A stretch of DNA of 64,000 bases, from NCBI RefSeq assembly GCF_030817415.1, contig NZ_JAUSZI010000002.1, positions 5,270,001 to 5,334,000 on the forward strand, in the 5' to 3' direction. The position numbers and the translations under genes were made by a program. Shown here in pieces: positions 8,526-16,501 of this stretch. This DNA comes from Streptomyces umbrinus (GTDB taxonomy: Bacteria; Actinomycetota; Actinomycetes; Streptomycetales; Streptomycetaceae). The notes beneath the pieces are model-generated. The model did no database searches, had not been told where the DNA came from, and worked only from the letters and a program-made list of their open reading frames with translations. The stretch's first letter is position 1. The number at the start of each line of letters is the position of its first letter.

Positions 8526-9518
8526 TCAGCGTCCCCAGCGCAGCGCGGGGGTCACGACCGGGGCATCCCACAGATGGGTGAGCTGTGGCGTCAGCCGGCA
8601 CACGGTGATCGTGCAACCGGCCATCTCCAGGCTGGTGACGTAGTTGCCGACCAGGTTGCGGGTGATCCCCACGCCATGGCCGGCTAGCCACTCGGCAACC
8701 GCGGCATACACCACGTACAGCTCGATCAGCGGGGTACCGCCCAGACCGTTGACCATCACGAGAACTTCGCCCGAGAGCGGCATGTCGGTGTGGATGGCGT
8801 CCAATGCGACAGCGACGAGCTCCCTGGCGGAGGTGAGCCTGCCGCGGGCGCGACCTGGCTCGCCGTGGATGCCCACGCCCAGCTCGACCTCGTCCTCGCC
8901 CAGCTCGAACCCGGGTTTGCCCGACGCGGGCACCGTGCACGGCGTGAGCGCCACCCCGAAGGAACGGGACCGGTCGTTGACCTCCCGGCCCAAAGCCGCG
9001 GTCGTGCCCAGGTCCGCGCCGAGTTCGGCGGCCGCACCGGCGATCTTCTCCACGAACACCGTCGCCCCGGTGCCCCGTCGGCCCGCCGTCCACGTGCTGT
9101 TCTCCACGGCGACGTCGTCGTTGACCACGACGCCCTCCACCCGCACGCCGTCGTCGGCGGCCAGCTCGGCGGCCAGCTGGAAGTTCAGTACGTCGCCGGT
9201 GTAGTTCTTCACGATGTGCAGGACCCCCGTCCCGACGTCCACGGCCCGCGTGGCGGCGAGGATCTGGTCGGGCACGGGAGAGGTGAACACCTCACCGGGA
9301 CAGGCCGCGTCGAGCATCCCTAATCCGACGAAGCCGCCGTGCAGGGGTTCGTGCCCGGATCCGCCGCCTGAGACCAGGCCGACCTTCCCGGGGGTCGGCC
9401 CGCCCGCGCGGGCGATGTAGCGGTCGAAGGTGTTGACCGTCAGCGACGGGTGCGCGGCGGCCACACCAACGAGAGCGTCGTCGAGCACGCGATCGGGCGA
9501 GTTGATGAGCTTCTTCAT
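8526..9518 (-). CDS. dhaK: dihydroxyacetone kinase subunit DhaK (copy 1)
   Basis: Substrate-binding subunit that forms a hemiaminal with dihydroxyacetone. The 330-residue protein has SGGGSGHEPLHGGF near residue 50, the NYTGDVLNF motif, and the covalent His in GIHGEPG near residue 216. It starts 18 bases after the EI gene and is followed by its DhaL partner. It is clearly related to a second DhaK at 12000-12998 but not a recent duplicate: many substitutions are spread over the whole length, so the two pairs may differ in substrate or regulation. Confidence 0.95.
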   Translation of the reverse strand: MKKLINSPDRVLDDALVGVAAAHPSLTVNTFDRYIARAGGPTPGKVGLVSGGGSGHEPLHGGFVGLGMLDAACPGEVFTSPVPDQILAATRAVDVGTGVLHIVKNYTGDVLNFQLAAELAADDGVRVEGVVVNDDVAVENSTWTAGRRGTGATVFVEKIAGAAAELGADLGTTAALGREVNDRSRSFGVALTPCTVPASGKPGFELGEDEVELGVGIHGEPGRARGRLTSARELVAVALDAIHTDMPLSGEVLVMVNGLGGTPLIELYVVYAAVAEWLAGHGVGITRNLVGNYVTSLEMAGCTITVCRLTPQLTHLWDAPVVTPALRWGR

Positions 9519-9536
9519 GCTTCCGGACCCTTCTTC

Positions 9537-11225
9537 TCACGGCAGCGAGGGCCGGCCGCACTGCTCGACGAGTCGCCAGACCTCTTCGGGGGTTTCACGG
9601 GTCAGGGCGACGGCGGCCAGGGAGACACACGTGTCATGACGGAGCCGGCGGATGCGGGCGCGGACCTCGTCGAGGGCGGCGGGGCCGACCGAGAGACTGT
9701 CGCATCCGAGGCCGATGAGGAGGGGGGTCACCAGGGGGTGTGCGGCGGCGTCGCCGCAGACGGAGACCTGACGATCGCGGCGGTGAGCGGCGGTGACGAC
9801 ACGGGCAATGGCGTCGAGTACCGCGGGGTGTGCCGCCATGGCCGGGGTGGCGGTGGGGTCGCGCCGGTCCAGGCCCAGGATCTGGCAGGTCAGGTCGTTG
9901 CTGCCGATGGAGAAGAAGGAGGCTTCCCGGGCGAGGCCGTCTGCCACGGCGACGGCCTCGGGGAGTTCCACCATGATGCCCAGGGGTGGCACCGGTACGC
10001 CGACTTCGCCGGCTGCCGCCTCAAGAAGGCGTCGGCAGGCGCGCAGTTCGTCGACGCTCGCGACCATCGGGATCATCATGCGCAGGTCGGTGTCGGCTCC
10101 CGCGCTGAGCAGGCTGCGGAACTGGTCGGCGAAGGCGTCCGGTTGGGCCAGCATGAGGGGCAGGCCACGCCCGAGCCGTTGGCCCTCGTGGCCTGCGGCG
10201 AGGAACGGCGGCAGTTTGTCGTCGGCGAAGTCGAGCGTGCGCGCCGTGACGACCTGCCCGGTGAGAGCGCGCAGGACGGGGAGGAGAGTGGCCGCGTGCT
10301 GTTCGCGGGTGGGCCAGGCGGGATGGTTGAGGAAGGGCAACTCGGTGCGGAGCAGGCCGACACCTTCGGCGCCCGTGGTCAGGGCCGCGCGGGCCTCGGC
10401 CGGGGTGGCCACGTTGGCCCGCAGAACGATGCGGTGCCGGTCGAGTGTCTCGGCGGGCAGGTGACGCTCTTCGGCGAGGGCGAGCCTGCGGGCTCGTGCG
10501 GCCTCCATCGCTCGCAGGGCCCTGGTGCGTTCCTCGTCGTCGGGGTGGGCGACCGCGCTGGCCTGATCGGCGTCGAGCAGGATCTCGTGCCCGTCCGGCA
10601 GTTCGAGCAGCTGGGGGTCGACGCCCAGGAGGAAGGGGATGCCCATCGAGCGGGCGACGATCGCCGCGTGGGAATTCGGGCCGCCGGTCACGGAGATGGC
10701 CGCTGTCACCGTCTGGCCCGGTTCCAGCAGGTCGGCTGCACCGATCTCGTGGGCGACCAGGACGAGGGGCTGGTCCGGGGCCGGGCCCGTGTCGCCGTGG
10801 AGGTGGGCCAGGACGCGGCGGCCGACCTGCCGTACGTCCGCGGCGCGTTCGGCGAGGGTGGGATCGTCCAGGGCGGCGATGGCTCCGGCGTAGGTGTCGA
10901 TGGCCTGCCGAATGGCAACGGGCACCGGCCGGCCGTCGTTCGCCCGCTTGACGGCCTGGTCGCGCAGGTCCTGGTCCTGGGCGATGTAGCTGTTGACCTC
11001 CATGATGTCGGCCTGTTCGTCCTTGCCCTGTTCGCGCAGCGAGGTGGACAGGTCGAGCAGGCGGGTGGCGACGGCGTCGAAGGCGTCGGTGATCTGCTGC
11101 GTGGGGTCGCCGCCGGCCCGCTGAGGCAGCGCCGTTTTCGTGGGTAGTCGGTCGGTGCGGTGTACGACGCCGAGGGCTATGCCGGGTGCGGCGGCGTGCC
11201 CGGTGTGGGTGCGGCGGTCGGTCAT
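9537..11225 (-). CDS. phosphoenolpyruvate-protein phosphotransferase (PTS enzyme I) dedicated to dha system
   Basis: A 562-residue enzyme I that takes phosphate from phosphoenolpyruvate to HPr. The swivelling-domain His lies in TGGPNSHAAIVAR (about residue 186). The PEP-binding barrel shows GVGLLRTELPFL, MIPMVASVDE and SIGSNDLTCQ, and the C-terminal catalytic Cys is in VCGDAAAHP. Its ATG overlaps the end of dhaL copy 2 by 4 bases (ATGA), so they are co-translated. Streptomyces normally has one general EI elsewhere; placement here implies a private phosphate chain to DhaM. It could also serve general PTS, but the operon argues otherwise. Confidence 0.93.
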   Translation of the reverse strand: MTDRRTHTGHAAAPGIALGVVHRTDRLPTKTALPQRAGGDPTQQITDAFDAVATRLLDLSTSLREQGKDEQADIMEVNSYIAQDQDLRDQAVKRANDGRPVPVAIRQAIDTYAGAIAALDDPTLAERAADVRQVGRRVLAHLHGDTGPAPDQPLVLVAHEIGAADLLEPGQTVTAAISVTGGPNSHAAIVARSMGIPFLLGVDPQLLELPDGHEILLDADQASAVAHPDDEERTRALRAMEAARARRLALAEERHLPAETLDRHRIVLRANVATPAEARAALTTGAEGVGLLRTELPFLNHPAWPTREQHAATLLPVLRALTGQVVTARTLDFADDKLPPFLAAGHEGQRLGRGLPLMLAQPDAFADQFRSLLSAGADTDLRMMIPMVASVDELRACRRLLEAAAGEVGVPVPPLGIMVELPEAVAVADGLAREASFFSIGSNDLTCQILGLDRRDPTATPAMAAHPAVLDAIARVVTAAHRRDRQVSVCGDAAAHPLVTPLLIGLGCDSLSVGPAALDEVRARIRRLRHDTCVSLAAVALTRETPEEVWRLVEQCGRPSLP

Positions 11226-11863
11226 CGGTCCCCCACCGTCTCGGCGAGGGCGCGGAAGGCCAGGGCGGTGGAGGTGGCGCCCGGGTCCTGATGGCCGATG
11301 CTGCGGGCGCCGAGGTAGGAGGCGCGGCCCTTGCGGGCCTGCAGCGGGGTGGTGGCGCGCATGCCCTCTTCGGCGGCGTCGGCGGCGGCCACGGCCGCGG
11401 CGGCCAAGTCAGCTCCTGCGTCGGCCTGTTGCTGGAACGCGGCCAGTGCGGGGGCGAAGGCGTCGATCATGGTCTTGTCACCGGGTGCGGCCGCACCGAG
11501 CTTCTGGATGCTCGCGAGGCCGGCGGCCAGCGCGGCGGCGACCTGCTGTGTGTCGGCGGTGGGGGTGTCCAGGGCTTTGCCGATGGCGCGGAAGGCACCG
11601 CCGTAGAGCGGTCCGGAGGCGCCGCCGACGGTGGAGATGAGGGTGGTGCCGGTCTTGACCAGTACGGCCCCGACGGTGTCCGGCTCGTAGTCGGCCAGGG
11701 CCGTTACGGCGGCGGAGAAGCCGCGGTGCATGTTGGTGCCGTGGTCGGCGTCGCCGATGGCCGAGTCGAGCTGGGTGAGGTGATCCTTGTGCTTGTCCAC
11801 GGCGGCTGCGATGGCCTGCACCCACGTGCGGGCGAGGTCGGTGTCCACGGAGTCTCCGTTCAT
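11222..11863 (-). CDS. dhaL: dihydroxyacetone kinase subunit DhaL (copy 2)
   Basis: A 213-residue DhaL, with the ADP-site motif IGDADHGTNMHRG, GGASGPLYGG, and RSIGHQDPGA near the end. It overlaps the EI gene by 4 bases at its 3' end. A 136-base gap separates it from dhaK copy 2 upstream, the largest gap within the operon, which might hold an internal promoter or processing site. It pairs with dhaK copy 2 by order. Confidence 0.95.
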   Translation of the reverse strand: MNGDSVDTDLARTWVQAIAAAVDKHKDHLTQLDSAIGDADHGTNMHRGFSAAVTALADYEPDTVGAVLVKTGTTLISTVGGASGPLYGGAFRAIGKALDTPTADTQQVAAALAAGLASIQKLGAAAPGDKTMIDAFAPALAAFQQQADAGADLAAAAVAAADAAEEGMRATTPLQARKGRASYLGARSIGHQDPGATSTALAFRALAETVGDR

Positions 11864-11999
11864 GGTCGGTACGGGGCTGGTTGACGGTGAGGTGAGCCGG
11901 GGGCGGGGGGAAGACGGGAGGGGTGCGGTCCGGGCTGGCGGACAGCGGGAAGGACCCGGCCCGGCCCTCGCGTCGCGCGTGGCCCCGCCCCCGGCTCGG

Positions 12000-12998
12000 T
12001 CAGATGCCCCAGCGCAGGGCCGGGGTGTTCACAGGCTCGTCCCACAGGGACAGCATGTCGGCATCGGCCTTGCACACGGTGAGAGAAACACCCGCCATGT
12101 CCAGGCTGGTGACGTAGTTGCCGACCAGGTTGCGGGCGACGACCACGCCCTTGGCCGCGAGTGCGGCGGCGATCTCGTTGAAGACCAGGTACAACTCGAT
12201 GAGAGGGGTGCCGCCCAGGCCGTTGACCATGACGATGGTCTCGTCACCGTCGTCGAGGGGCTGGTCGGCGAGGATGGCGTCCAACGCGGTGGCCACGATC
12301 TCCTTGGCGGGGCGAAGCTTCTCGCGGCTCCGTCCGGGCTCGCCGTGGATGCCGACGCCGACCTCCATCTCGTCCTCGGGCAGGTCGAAACCGGGCTTGC
12401 CGGAGGCGGGGGTGGTGCAGGCGGTCAGCGCCACGGCGAAGGACCGGGACGCGGCGTTGACCCGCTTGCCGATGTCGGCGACCTCGGTGAGGCTGCCGCC
12501 CTGCTCGGCGAGGGCTCCGGCGATCTTCTCGACGAAGACCGTGGCTCCGGTGCCCCGGCGCCCGGCGGTCCAGGTGGAGTTCTGGACAGCGACATCGTCG
12601 TCGACCAGGACGGTCTCCACGGTGATGCCTTCCTCAGCGGCCAGTTCGGCGGCCATCTGGAAGTTGAGGACGTCGCCGGTGTAGTTCTTCACGATGAACA
12701 GCACCCCCGCGCCGCCGTCGACGGCCTGGGCCGCGGCCAGCATCTGGCCTGGAACGGGCGAGGTGAAGACCTCGCCGGGGCAGGCCGCGTCGAGCATGCC
12801 GTGTCCCACGAAGCCGCCGTGCAGGGGCTCGTGCCCGGAACCGCCGCCGGAGATGAGGGCGACCTTGCCCGGCTTGGTCCCCGCGGCGCGGGCGATCACC
12901 TTGTTCCCCGCGTCGACCTTCAGGCCGGGGTTGGCGGCGGCGATGCCGGACAGCGCCTCGGCCAGCACCGTTTCAGGGGCGTTGATGAACTTCTTCAT
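12000..12998 (-). CDS. dhaK: dihydroxyacetone kinase subunit DhaK (copy 2)
   Basis: A 332-residue DhaK with GGGSGHEPLHGGF, NYTGDVLNFQ, the active-site His in GIHGEPG (about residue 216) and VNGLGGTPLIELY. GAGGGAG lies just before the ATG. It starts 12 bases after the glpF gene, so channel and kinase are co-expressed. With DhaL copy 2 it forms the promoter-proximal kinase pair; copy 1 lies at the far end after EI. Confidence 0.95.
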   Translation of the reverse strand: MKKFINAPETVLAEALSGIAAANPGLKVDAGNKVIARAAGTKPGKVALISGGGSGHEPLHGGFVGHGMLDAACPGEVFTSPVPGQMLAAAQAVDGGAGVLFIVKNYTGDVLNFQMAAELAAEEGITVETVLVDDDVAVQNSTWTAGRRGTGATVFVEKIAGALAEQGGSLTEVADIGKRVNAASRSFAVALTACTTPASGKPGFDLPEDEMEVGVGIHGEPGRSREKLRPAKEIVATALDAILADQPLDDGDETIVMVNGLGGTPLIELYLVFNEIAAALAAKGVVVARNLVGNYVTSLDMAGVSLTVCKADADMLSLWDEPVNTPALRWGI

Positions 12999-13010
12999 GA
13001 CAGGACTCCC

Positions 13011-13772
13011 TCAGGCAGAGGCGGTTTCGGCCAGCTGGTTCTCGGCCGCACCTGCGGCGGCAGCCGAGCGGCGGGTGTTGAGAGCGGTGTAGAGGACGCC
13101 GGCGGCAACCGCGCCGAGCACTTCGGCGGCGAGGTAGACCGGCAGCTGGCTCCAGTGGACCGTGCCGTCGAACAGCTCGCCGGTGATCATCGGACCCAGC
13201 GTCCTGGCCGGGTTGATCGACGCCGCCGTGGCCGGCGCCACCGGGATGATGATCGCGAACACGCCGAGCCCGATGGCCAGACCGGCGAAGCCGCCGGCCG
13301 CGCGGCGATCGATGGCACCGAAGACGATGAAGGCGAGGATGAAGGTGCCTACGGCTTCGGCGAAGAACGCCTGGCCGGCGCCGACTCCCGTGCCGTAGGC
13401 GGCGATGCCGAGGCCGACGTCGACCGCCTTCTTCCCCAGCACCCCGACGATCGCAAGAGCTCCCAGCACCGCCCCGGCCACCTGGGCCGCGATGTAGCCG
13501 GGGACGTCCCGCCAGGGCATCTTCTTCGTCGCAGCCAGCGCCAGGGTGATGGCCGGGTTGATCTGGCAGCCGGATATGTGGCCGATCGCGTAGACCATGG
13601 CGATGACGGCGGTGGCGAAGGCCAGCGAGATCATTCCCAGCTGCGCCATGGTGAACGGGGCATCGCCGCCGACGATGAGCGTCGCGGGGACCGAACCCAC
13701 GCCGATGAACACCAGTACCGCGGTGCCCAGCACTTCGGCCACGAGCTTCTGTGAGTAAGTGTTTTCTTCCAT
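13011..13772 (-). CDS. MIP-family channel, glycerol facilitator-like
   Basis: A 253-residue aquaglyceroporin-type channel with six hydrophobic helices and the two pore NPA motifs, at about residues 72-74 (QINPA) and 187-189 (SINPAR). The family moves water, glycerol or similar small polyols; placed first in a dihydroxyacetone kinase operon, glycerol or dihydroxyacetone uptake is the likely role. Its promoter region holds a palindrome identical in its arms to one at the divergent regulator, so it is probably controlled by the IclR protein. Confidence 0.92.
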   Translation of the reverse strand: MEENTYSQKLVAEVLGTAVLVFIGVGSVPATLIVGGDAPFTMAQLGMISLAFATAVIAMVYAIGHISGCQINPAITLALAATKKMPWRDVPGYIAAQVAGAVLGALAIVGVLGKKAVDVGLGIAAYGTGVGAGQAFFAEAVGTFILAFIVFGAIDRRAAGGFAGLAIGLGVFAIIIPVAPATAASINPARTLGPMITGELFDGTVHWSQLPVYLAAEVLGAVAAGVLYTALNTRRSAAAAGAAENQLAETASA

Positions 13773-13925
13773 GAAAGGCGCCCAGCGCCAAGCGGCGGCT
13801 TGGGCGTCTCACCTCCTCCGCGTGGAGCGGGATGTGAAGGGAGGTGGCCGCCAGGTGGTCAGGGTCGGGCAACCTGGCGGCCGCTCAGGGGAAGCCGGGG
13901 AGCTTTAAGTCTCCGACTGCAGATC

Positions 13926-13942
13926 GTTCACTATGGATGAAC
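13926..13942. promoter_or_regulatory. IclR-type operator upstream of glpF-dha operon
   Basis: GTTCACTATGGATGAAC has arms GTTCA/TGAAC around 7 bases. The same arms and most of the spacer recur at 14890-14906 between the IclR gene and dhaM, and in both places a TGTTCCG string follows within a few bases. Two near-identical sites flanking the regulator gene, one per target promoter, make an operator assignment likely. Confidence 0.75.
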
Positions 13943-14018
13943 GTTGTTCCGGAAATTAACGCCGCGTTTCCGGCCTGTCAAGAGCTTCGGCAACCCTCGC
14001 GTTCCGTTGACACGAAGA

Positions 14019-14046
14019 AGGCCCCTCGGCAACTGCCGAGGGGCCT
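14019..14046 (-). terminator. strong hairpin after IclR regulator gene
   Basis: A 13-bp perfect stem, AGGCCCCTCGGCA (14019-14031) with TGCCGAGGGGCCT (14034-14046), lies 50 bases past the stop of the minus-strand regulator gene. It insulates the regulator from the glpF promoter. On the minus strand the hairpin is followed by TTCTTCG rather than a pure T run. Confidence 0.75.
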
Positions 14047-14095
14047 GGACCAGAGGGGGCGAAGCGGACGACCGCCACCGGGTTTGCGGGGCAGG

Positions 14096-14875
14096 TCAGG
14101 TCATCGTGCTGCGTGCGGCCGCCCCGCGGGGGGCGCCCAGGTCGCGGGAGAGATTGCGGGCGGTCTCCCGGACGGCGACCGCAAGCTCCTGACGTGCCGA
14201 TTCGTCCAGCAGCCGCTCGACGGGGCCGACGATGCCGAGAGCGCCGACCACCTCGCCGGAGCGGTCGAAGACGGGAGAGGCGATACCTGCGTCCCCGATG
14301 GCGGACTCCTGATCCTCGATCGCATATCCCGTCCTGAGGACCTCCTTCAACTGACCCTCCAGCTCATCGGGGTCGGTGACGCTGGCGCCGGTGAGTACGG
14401 CCGGCTCACGCGCGAGCAGCCGCTCGCGCTCGTCAGCCGGAACGAAGGCCACGACGGCCTTGCCCAGAGCACACGTGCTCCACGGGATGCTGGCGCCCAC
14501 CTCGAGGATCTGCACAGCCCCCTCAGGCCGGAACGCATGGTGCACCACCAGGACGTGGTCACCGGTGAGCACGGCCACCCAGACCGCCTCGTTCGTCCGA
14601 TTCGCGAGCTGGTCCGCCCAGGTCAGCGAGCGGGTCCGCAGCTCCTGGGTGTCCAGGTAGGCGTTGCCCAGCTGCACCAGATCAGGCCCGAGCTGGTACT
14701 TCGAACTGTCCCGGTCCTGCACGACCAGCCCCTCGGCCTCCAGCGTGCGCAGCAGCGCATGCACGGTCGGCTTGGCCACGCCCAGACGGTCGGCCAGCTC
14801 GGTCACTCCGAGCCGGGGACCAGTGGACGCAAGCTCCCGCAGGATCTGCACCGCCCGCTGCACCGCCTGCACCAT
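14096..14875 (-). CDS. IclR-family regulator of the glycerol/dihydroxyacetone genes (GylR-like)
   Basis: A 259-residue one-unit IclR protein: winged helix-turn-helix at residues 1-65 (ADRLGVAKPTVHALLRTLE), then the ligand-binding domain with the usual GKAVVAFVP and IASPVFDRSGEVVGALG stretches. In Streptomyces, GylR of this family governs glycerol use; the closeness to dha/glpF genes and the matching palindromes on both sides support the same job here. It is divergent from dhaM-HPr. Confidence 0.9.
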   Translation of the reverse strand: MVQAVQRAVQILRELASTGPRLGVTELADRLGVAKPTVHALLRTLEAEGLVVQDRDSSKYQLGPDLVQLGNAYLDTQELRTRSLTWADQLANRTNEAVWVAVLTGDHVLVVHHAFRPEGAVQILEVGASIPWSTCALGKAVVAFVPADERERLLAREPAVLTGASVTDPDELEGQLKEVLRTGYAIEDQESAIGDAGIASPVFDRSGEVVGALGIVGPVERLLDESARQELAVAVRETARNLSRDLGAPRGAAARSTMT

Positions 14876-14889
14876 CGAAATTTTCTCCA

Positions 14890-14906
14890 GTTCACTATTG
14901 CTGAAC
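14890..14906. promoter_or_regulatory. IclR-type operator between regulator and dhaM
   Basis: GTTCACTATTGCTGAAC repeats the 13926 site with 2 changes, both inside the spacer. It lies 15 bases before the regulator start and 29 before the dhaM start, so one bound protein could control both divergent transcripts. A further GTTC half-site lies at the dhaM start codon. Confidence 0.75.
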
Positions 14907-14934
14907 AGTGTTCCGACATTTACCGTAACTGTTC

Positions 14935-15327
14935 ATGAGCGCATCTGTCGGCATCGTACTCGTGTCCCACAGCGCCGAGCTCGCCTCGGGCCTTCGCCTG
15001 CTGGTGGAGCAGATCGGCTCCGACACAGTCCCCCTCGCCATCGCCGGAGGCACCGACGACGGCCGGATCGGCACCAGCTACGACCTCGTCCTCGCCGCCA
15101 TCCGCAGCGTCGACCGCGGAGCCGGTGTCGTCGTCCTGCCCGACCTCGGCAGCGCCGTGCTGACCGCCCGCACCGTCCTGGAAGACCATCCCCGTCCCGA
15201 CGTGCTGATCGTCGACGCGCCCTTCGTCGAAGGAGCCGTCGCAGCCGTCGTCACCGCCGCATCCGGCGCCGACCTGAAGACCGTCAGCACCGCAGCCAAG
15301 GAGGCCCGCAATGTCCACAAGCTCTAA
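14935..15327 (+). CDS. dhaM: DhaM: EIIA-type phosphotransfer subunit of dihydroxyacetone kinase
   Basis: A 130-residue mannose-EIIA-fold protein that relays phosphate from HPr to DhaL-ADP. The phosphorylated His is at about residue 12 in LVSHSAELA. In E. coli DhaM is a fusion of EIIA, HPr and truncated EI; here the three parts are separate genes (this one, the overlapping HPr and the EI at 9537-11225). The 3' end overlaps the HPr gene by 17 bases in another frame. Confidence 0.93.
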   Translation: MSASVGIVLVSHSAELASGLRLLVEQIGSDTVPLAIAGGTDDGRIGTSYDLVLAAIRSVDRGAGVVVLPDLGSAVLTARTVLEDHPRPDVLIVDAPFVEGAVAAVVTAASGADLKTVSTAAKEARNVHKL

Positions 15328-15607
15328 CCCCACCACGAGCACCACGGCCGCGCCCAAACACGAGATGACCGTCGTCCTGCCCTCGAACCTCCACGCCCGC
15401 CCCGCGGGCCAACTCGCCCGGGCCGCAGCGACATTCACCAGCGCCATACAACTGGAGTACGCCGACCGGACGGTCAATCCGACCGGTGTCCTCGCCGTCA
15501 TGGGCCTGGGCGCCACCGTCGGAAGCACCGTGACCGTCCGTGCCGAAGGCCACGACGCCGAACAGGCCGTCACGGCGCTGGCCCAAATCCTCGCCACCGC
15601 CGAGTGA
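15311..15607 (+). CDS. HPr-family phosphocarrier dedicated to dha system
   Basis: A 98-residue HPr with a roughly 15-residue Ser/Thr/Pro-rich N-terminal extension. The active His is in LHARPAG (about residue 28). The region that carries regulatory Ser46 in Firmicute HPr reads NPTGVLAVMGLG, with Gly where the Ser would be, so HPr-kinase-type regulation is unlikely. It overlaps dhaM by 17 bases, which suggests translational coupling. Confidence 0.9.
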   Translation: MSTSSNPTTSTTAAPKHEMTVVLPSNLHARPAGQLARAAATFTSAIQLEYADRTVNPTGVLAVMGLGATVGSTVTVRAEGHDAEQAVTALAQILATAE

Positions 15608-15683
15608 TCCGACCGCCACCAGCGGCACGAAACCAGCCTCCGCTTCCGACATGAGAAGCAAGTACCAGTGGAGGTGGCCGAGG

Positions 15684-16139
15684 ATGAGCATCCCCGCCAC
15701 GAACACGTCTGACGCAGAAATGGCCCAGCCCTCGCAGGCCGAGCTGGTCTGCGCACTGCCGCACATCCCCGATGCCGTCTCCGTCGTACGCCGACAGGCC
15801 CGCACCGTCCTCACCCAATGGCGTGTGCCCGCCCCGACAGCCGACGACGCCCTCCTGGTGATCTCGGAGCTGACCACCAATGCGATCGTCCACGCACTGC
15901 CGCCGGCAGTGCTGCGGTTGCCCCTGCCCGAGGTCGGCGGCCGCCGCGCCGTGCGCATCGAGGTCACCGACTCGGGGCCGGCACCTCGACGGCGCCCGTC
16001 GCACGACAGCCCCGACCCTGCCGAACACAGGGAAAACGGTCGTGGAACCGATATCGTCGCGGCCCTCTCCGCACGACGCGGGATATCCCTCCACCCCGAG
16101 AGGACCACCCGATGGGCCGTTCTCCACATGAGGGCCTGA
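15684..16139 (+). CDS. RsbW-like ATP-binding (anti-sigma type) protein
   Basis: A 151-residue single-domain GHKL ATPase of the HATPase_c_2 type, very common in Streptomyces. The N-box reads LLVISELTTNAIVHA, then IEVTDSGPAPR and the NGRGTDIVAALS loop. ATG 15684 was chosen because GAGGTGGCCGAGG precedes it and the upstream in-frame residues look like translated HPr 3' sequence. It may regulate a sigma factor or be a serine kinase; no partner antagonist is adjacent. It ends about 220 bases before the tRNA fragment at 16.36 kb. Confidence 0.82.
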   Translation: MSIPATNTSDAEMAQPSQAELVCALPHIPDAVSVVRRQARTVLTQWRVPAPTADDALLVISELTTNAIVHALPPAVLRLPLPEVGGRRAVRIEVTDSGPAPRRRPSHDSPDPAEHRENGRGTDIVAALSARRGISLHPERTTRWAVLHMRA

Positions 16140-16273
16140 CCACCTGTGGCACGGCAGTGCCGGATGGCTCCGCGGCGCCATCCGCGTGCATTCGCTCTTC
16201 GAGGACGGGTGCGCCAGCCCGCGTCCCGCGGAACGGATTCAGCACACATGAGGCCGGGAATCGCCGTGAACTC

Positions 16274-16356
16274 ATGAGAACTACGGAGGGGCGTTTTCCC
16301 AGTTCAGGCACCTCAACGCCGACGTTTCCGCAGGTCACAGCCGCGCCCAAAGAAGA
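16274..16356. repeat. att-adjacent arm sequence (copy 1)
   Basis: About 83 bases directly before the tRNA fragment that are homologous to 23228-23308, directly before another tRNA fragment. Shared blocks include TGAGAACTACGGAGG, CGCAGGTCACAGCC and GAAGACTCCT. Homology weakly continues upstream (AGCACACA...). It looks like the end of a related integrative element carried beside its att core. Confidence 0.65.
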
Positions 16357-16400
16357 CTCCTAAAGCGGGTGTCGCAGGTTCGAATCCTGCCGGGGGCACA
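16357..16400 (+). repeat. tRNA-Arg 3'-end duplication, att copy B
   Basis: 44 bases identical to 5155-5198 of tRNA-Arg(CCT), from the anticodon loop to just past the discriminator. No D-arm or 5' half is present, so it is not a functional tRNA. It marks the far end of segment I (5.2-16.4 kb). Confidence 0.9.
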
Positions 16401-16450
16401 GCGCGTTACGCCGCTGACCTGGGGTTTCCTCCCCAGGGAGGCGCCCAATT

Positions 16451-16480
16451 CGGCCTCGGACTCGTCGTCCGGGGCCGTTT
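16451..16480 (+). terminator. displaced tRNA terminator after att copy B
   Basis: CGGCCTCGG (16451-16459) pairs with CCGGGGCCG (16469-16477), with one G-U pair, then TTT. The stretch 16407-16486 is a diverged copy of that after the intact tRNA (5205-5285), so terminator and tRNA end were duplicated together. Confidence 0.55.
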
Positions 16481-16501
16481 GCGTGATGTGGAACGCCGCG
16501 T

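Noticed and set aside
11787..13754. 655-codon plus-strand frame across dhaK and glpF
   Set aside because: Antisense shadow; the minus-strand genes have full family motifs.
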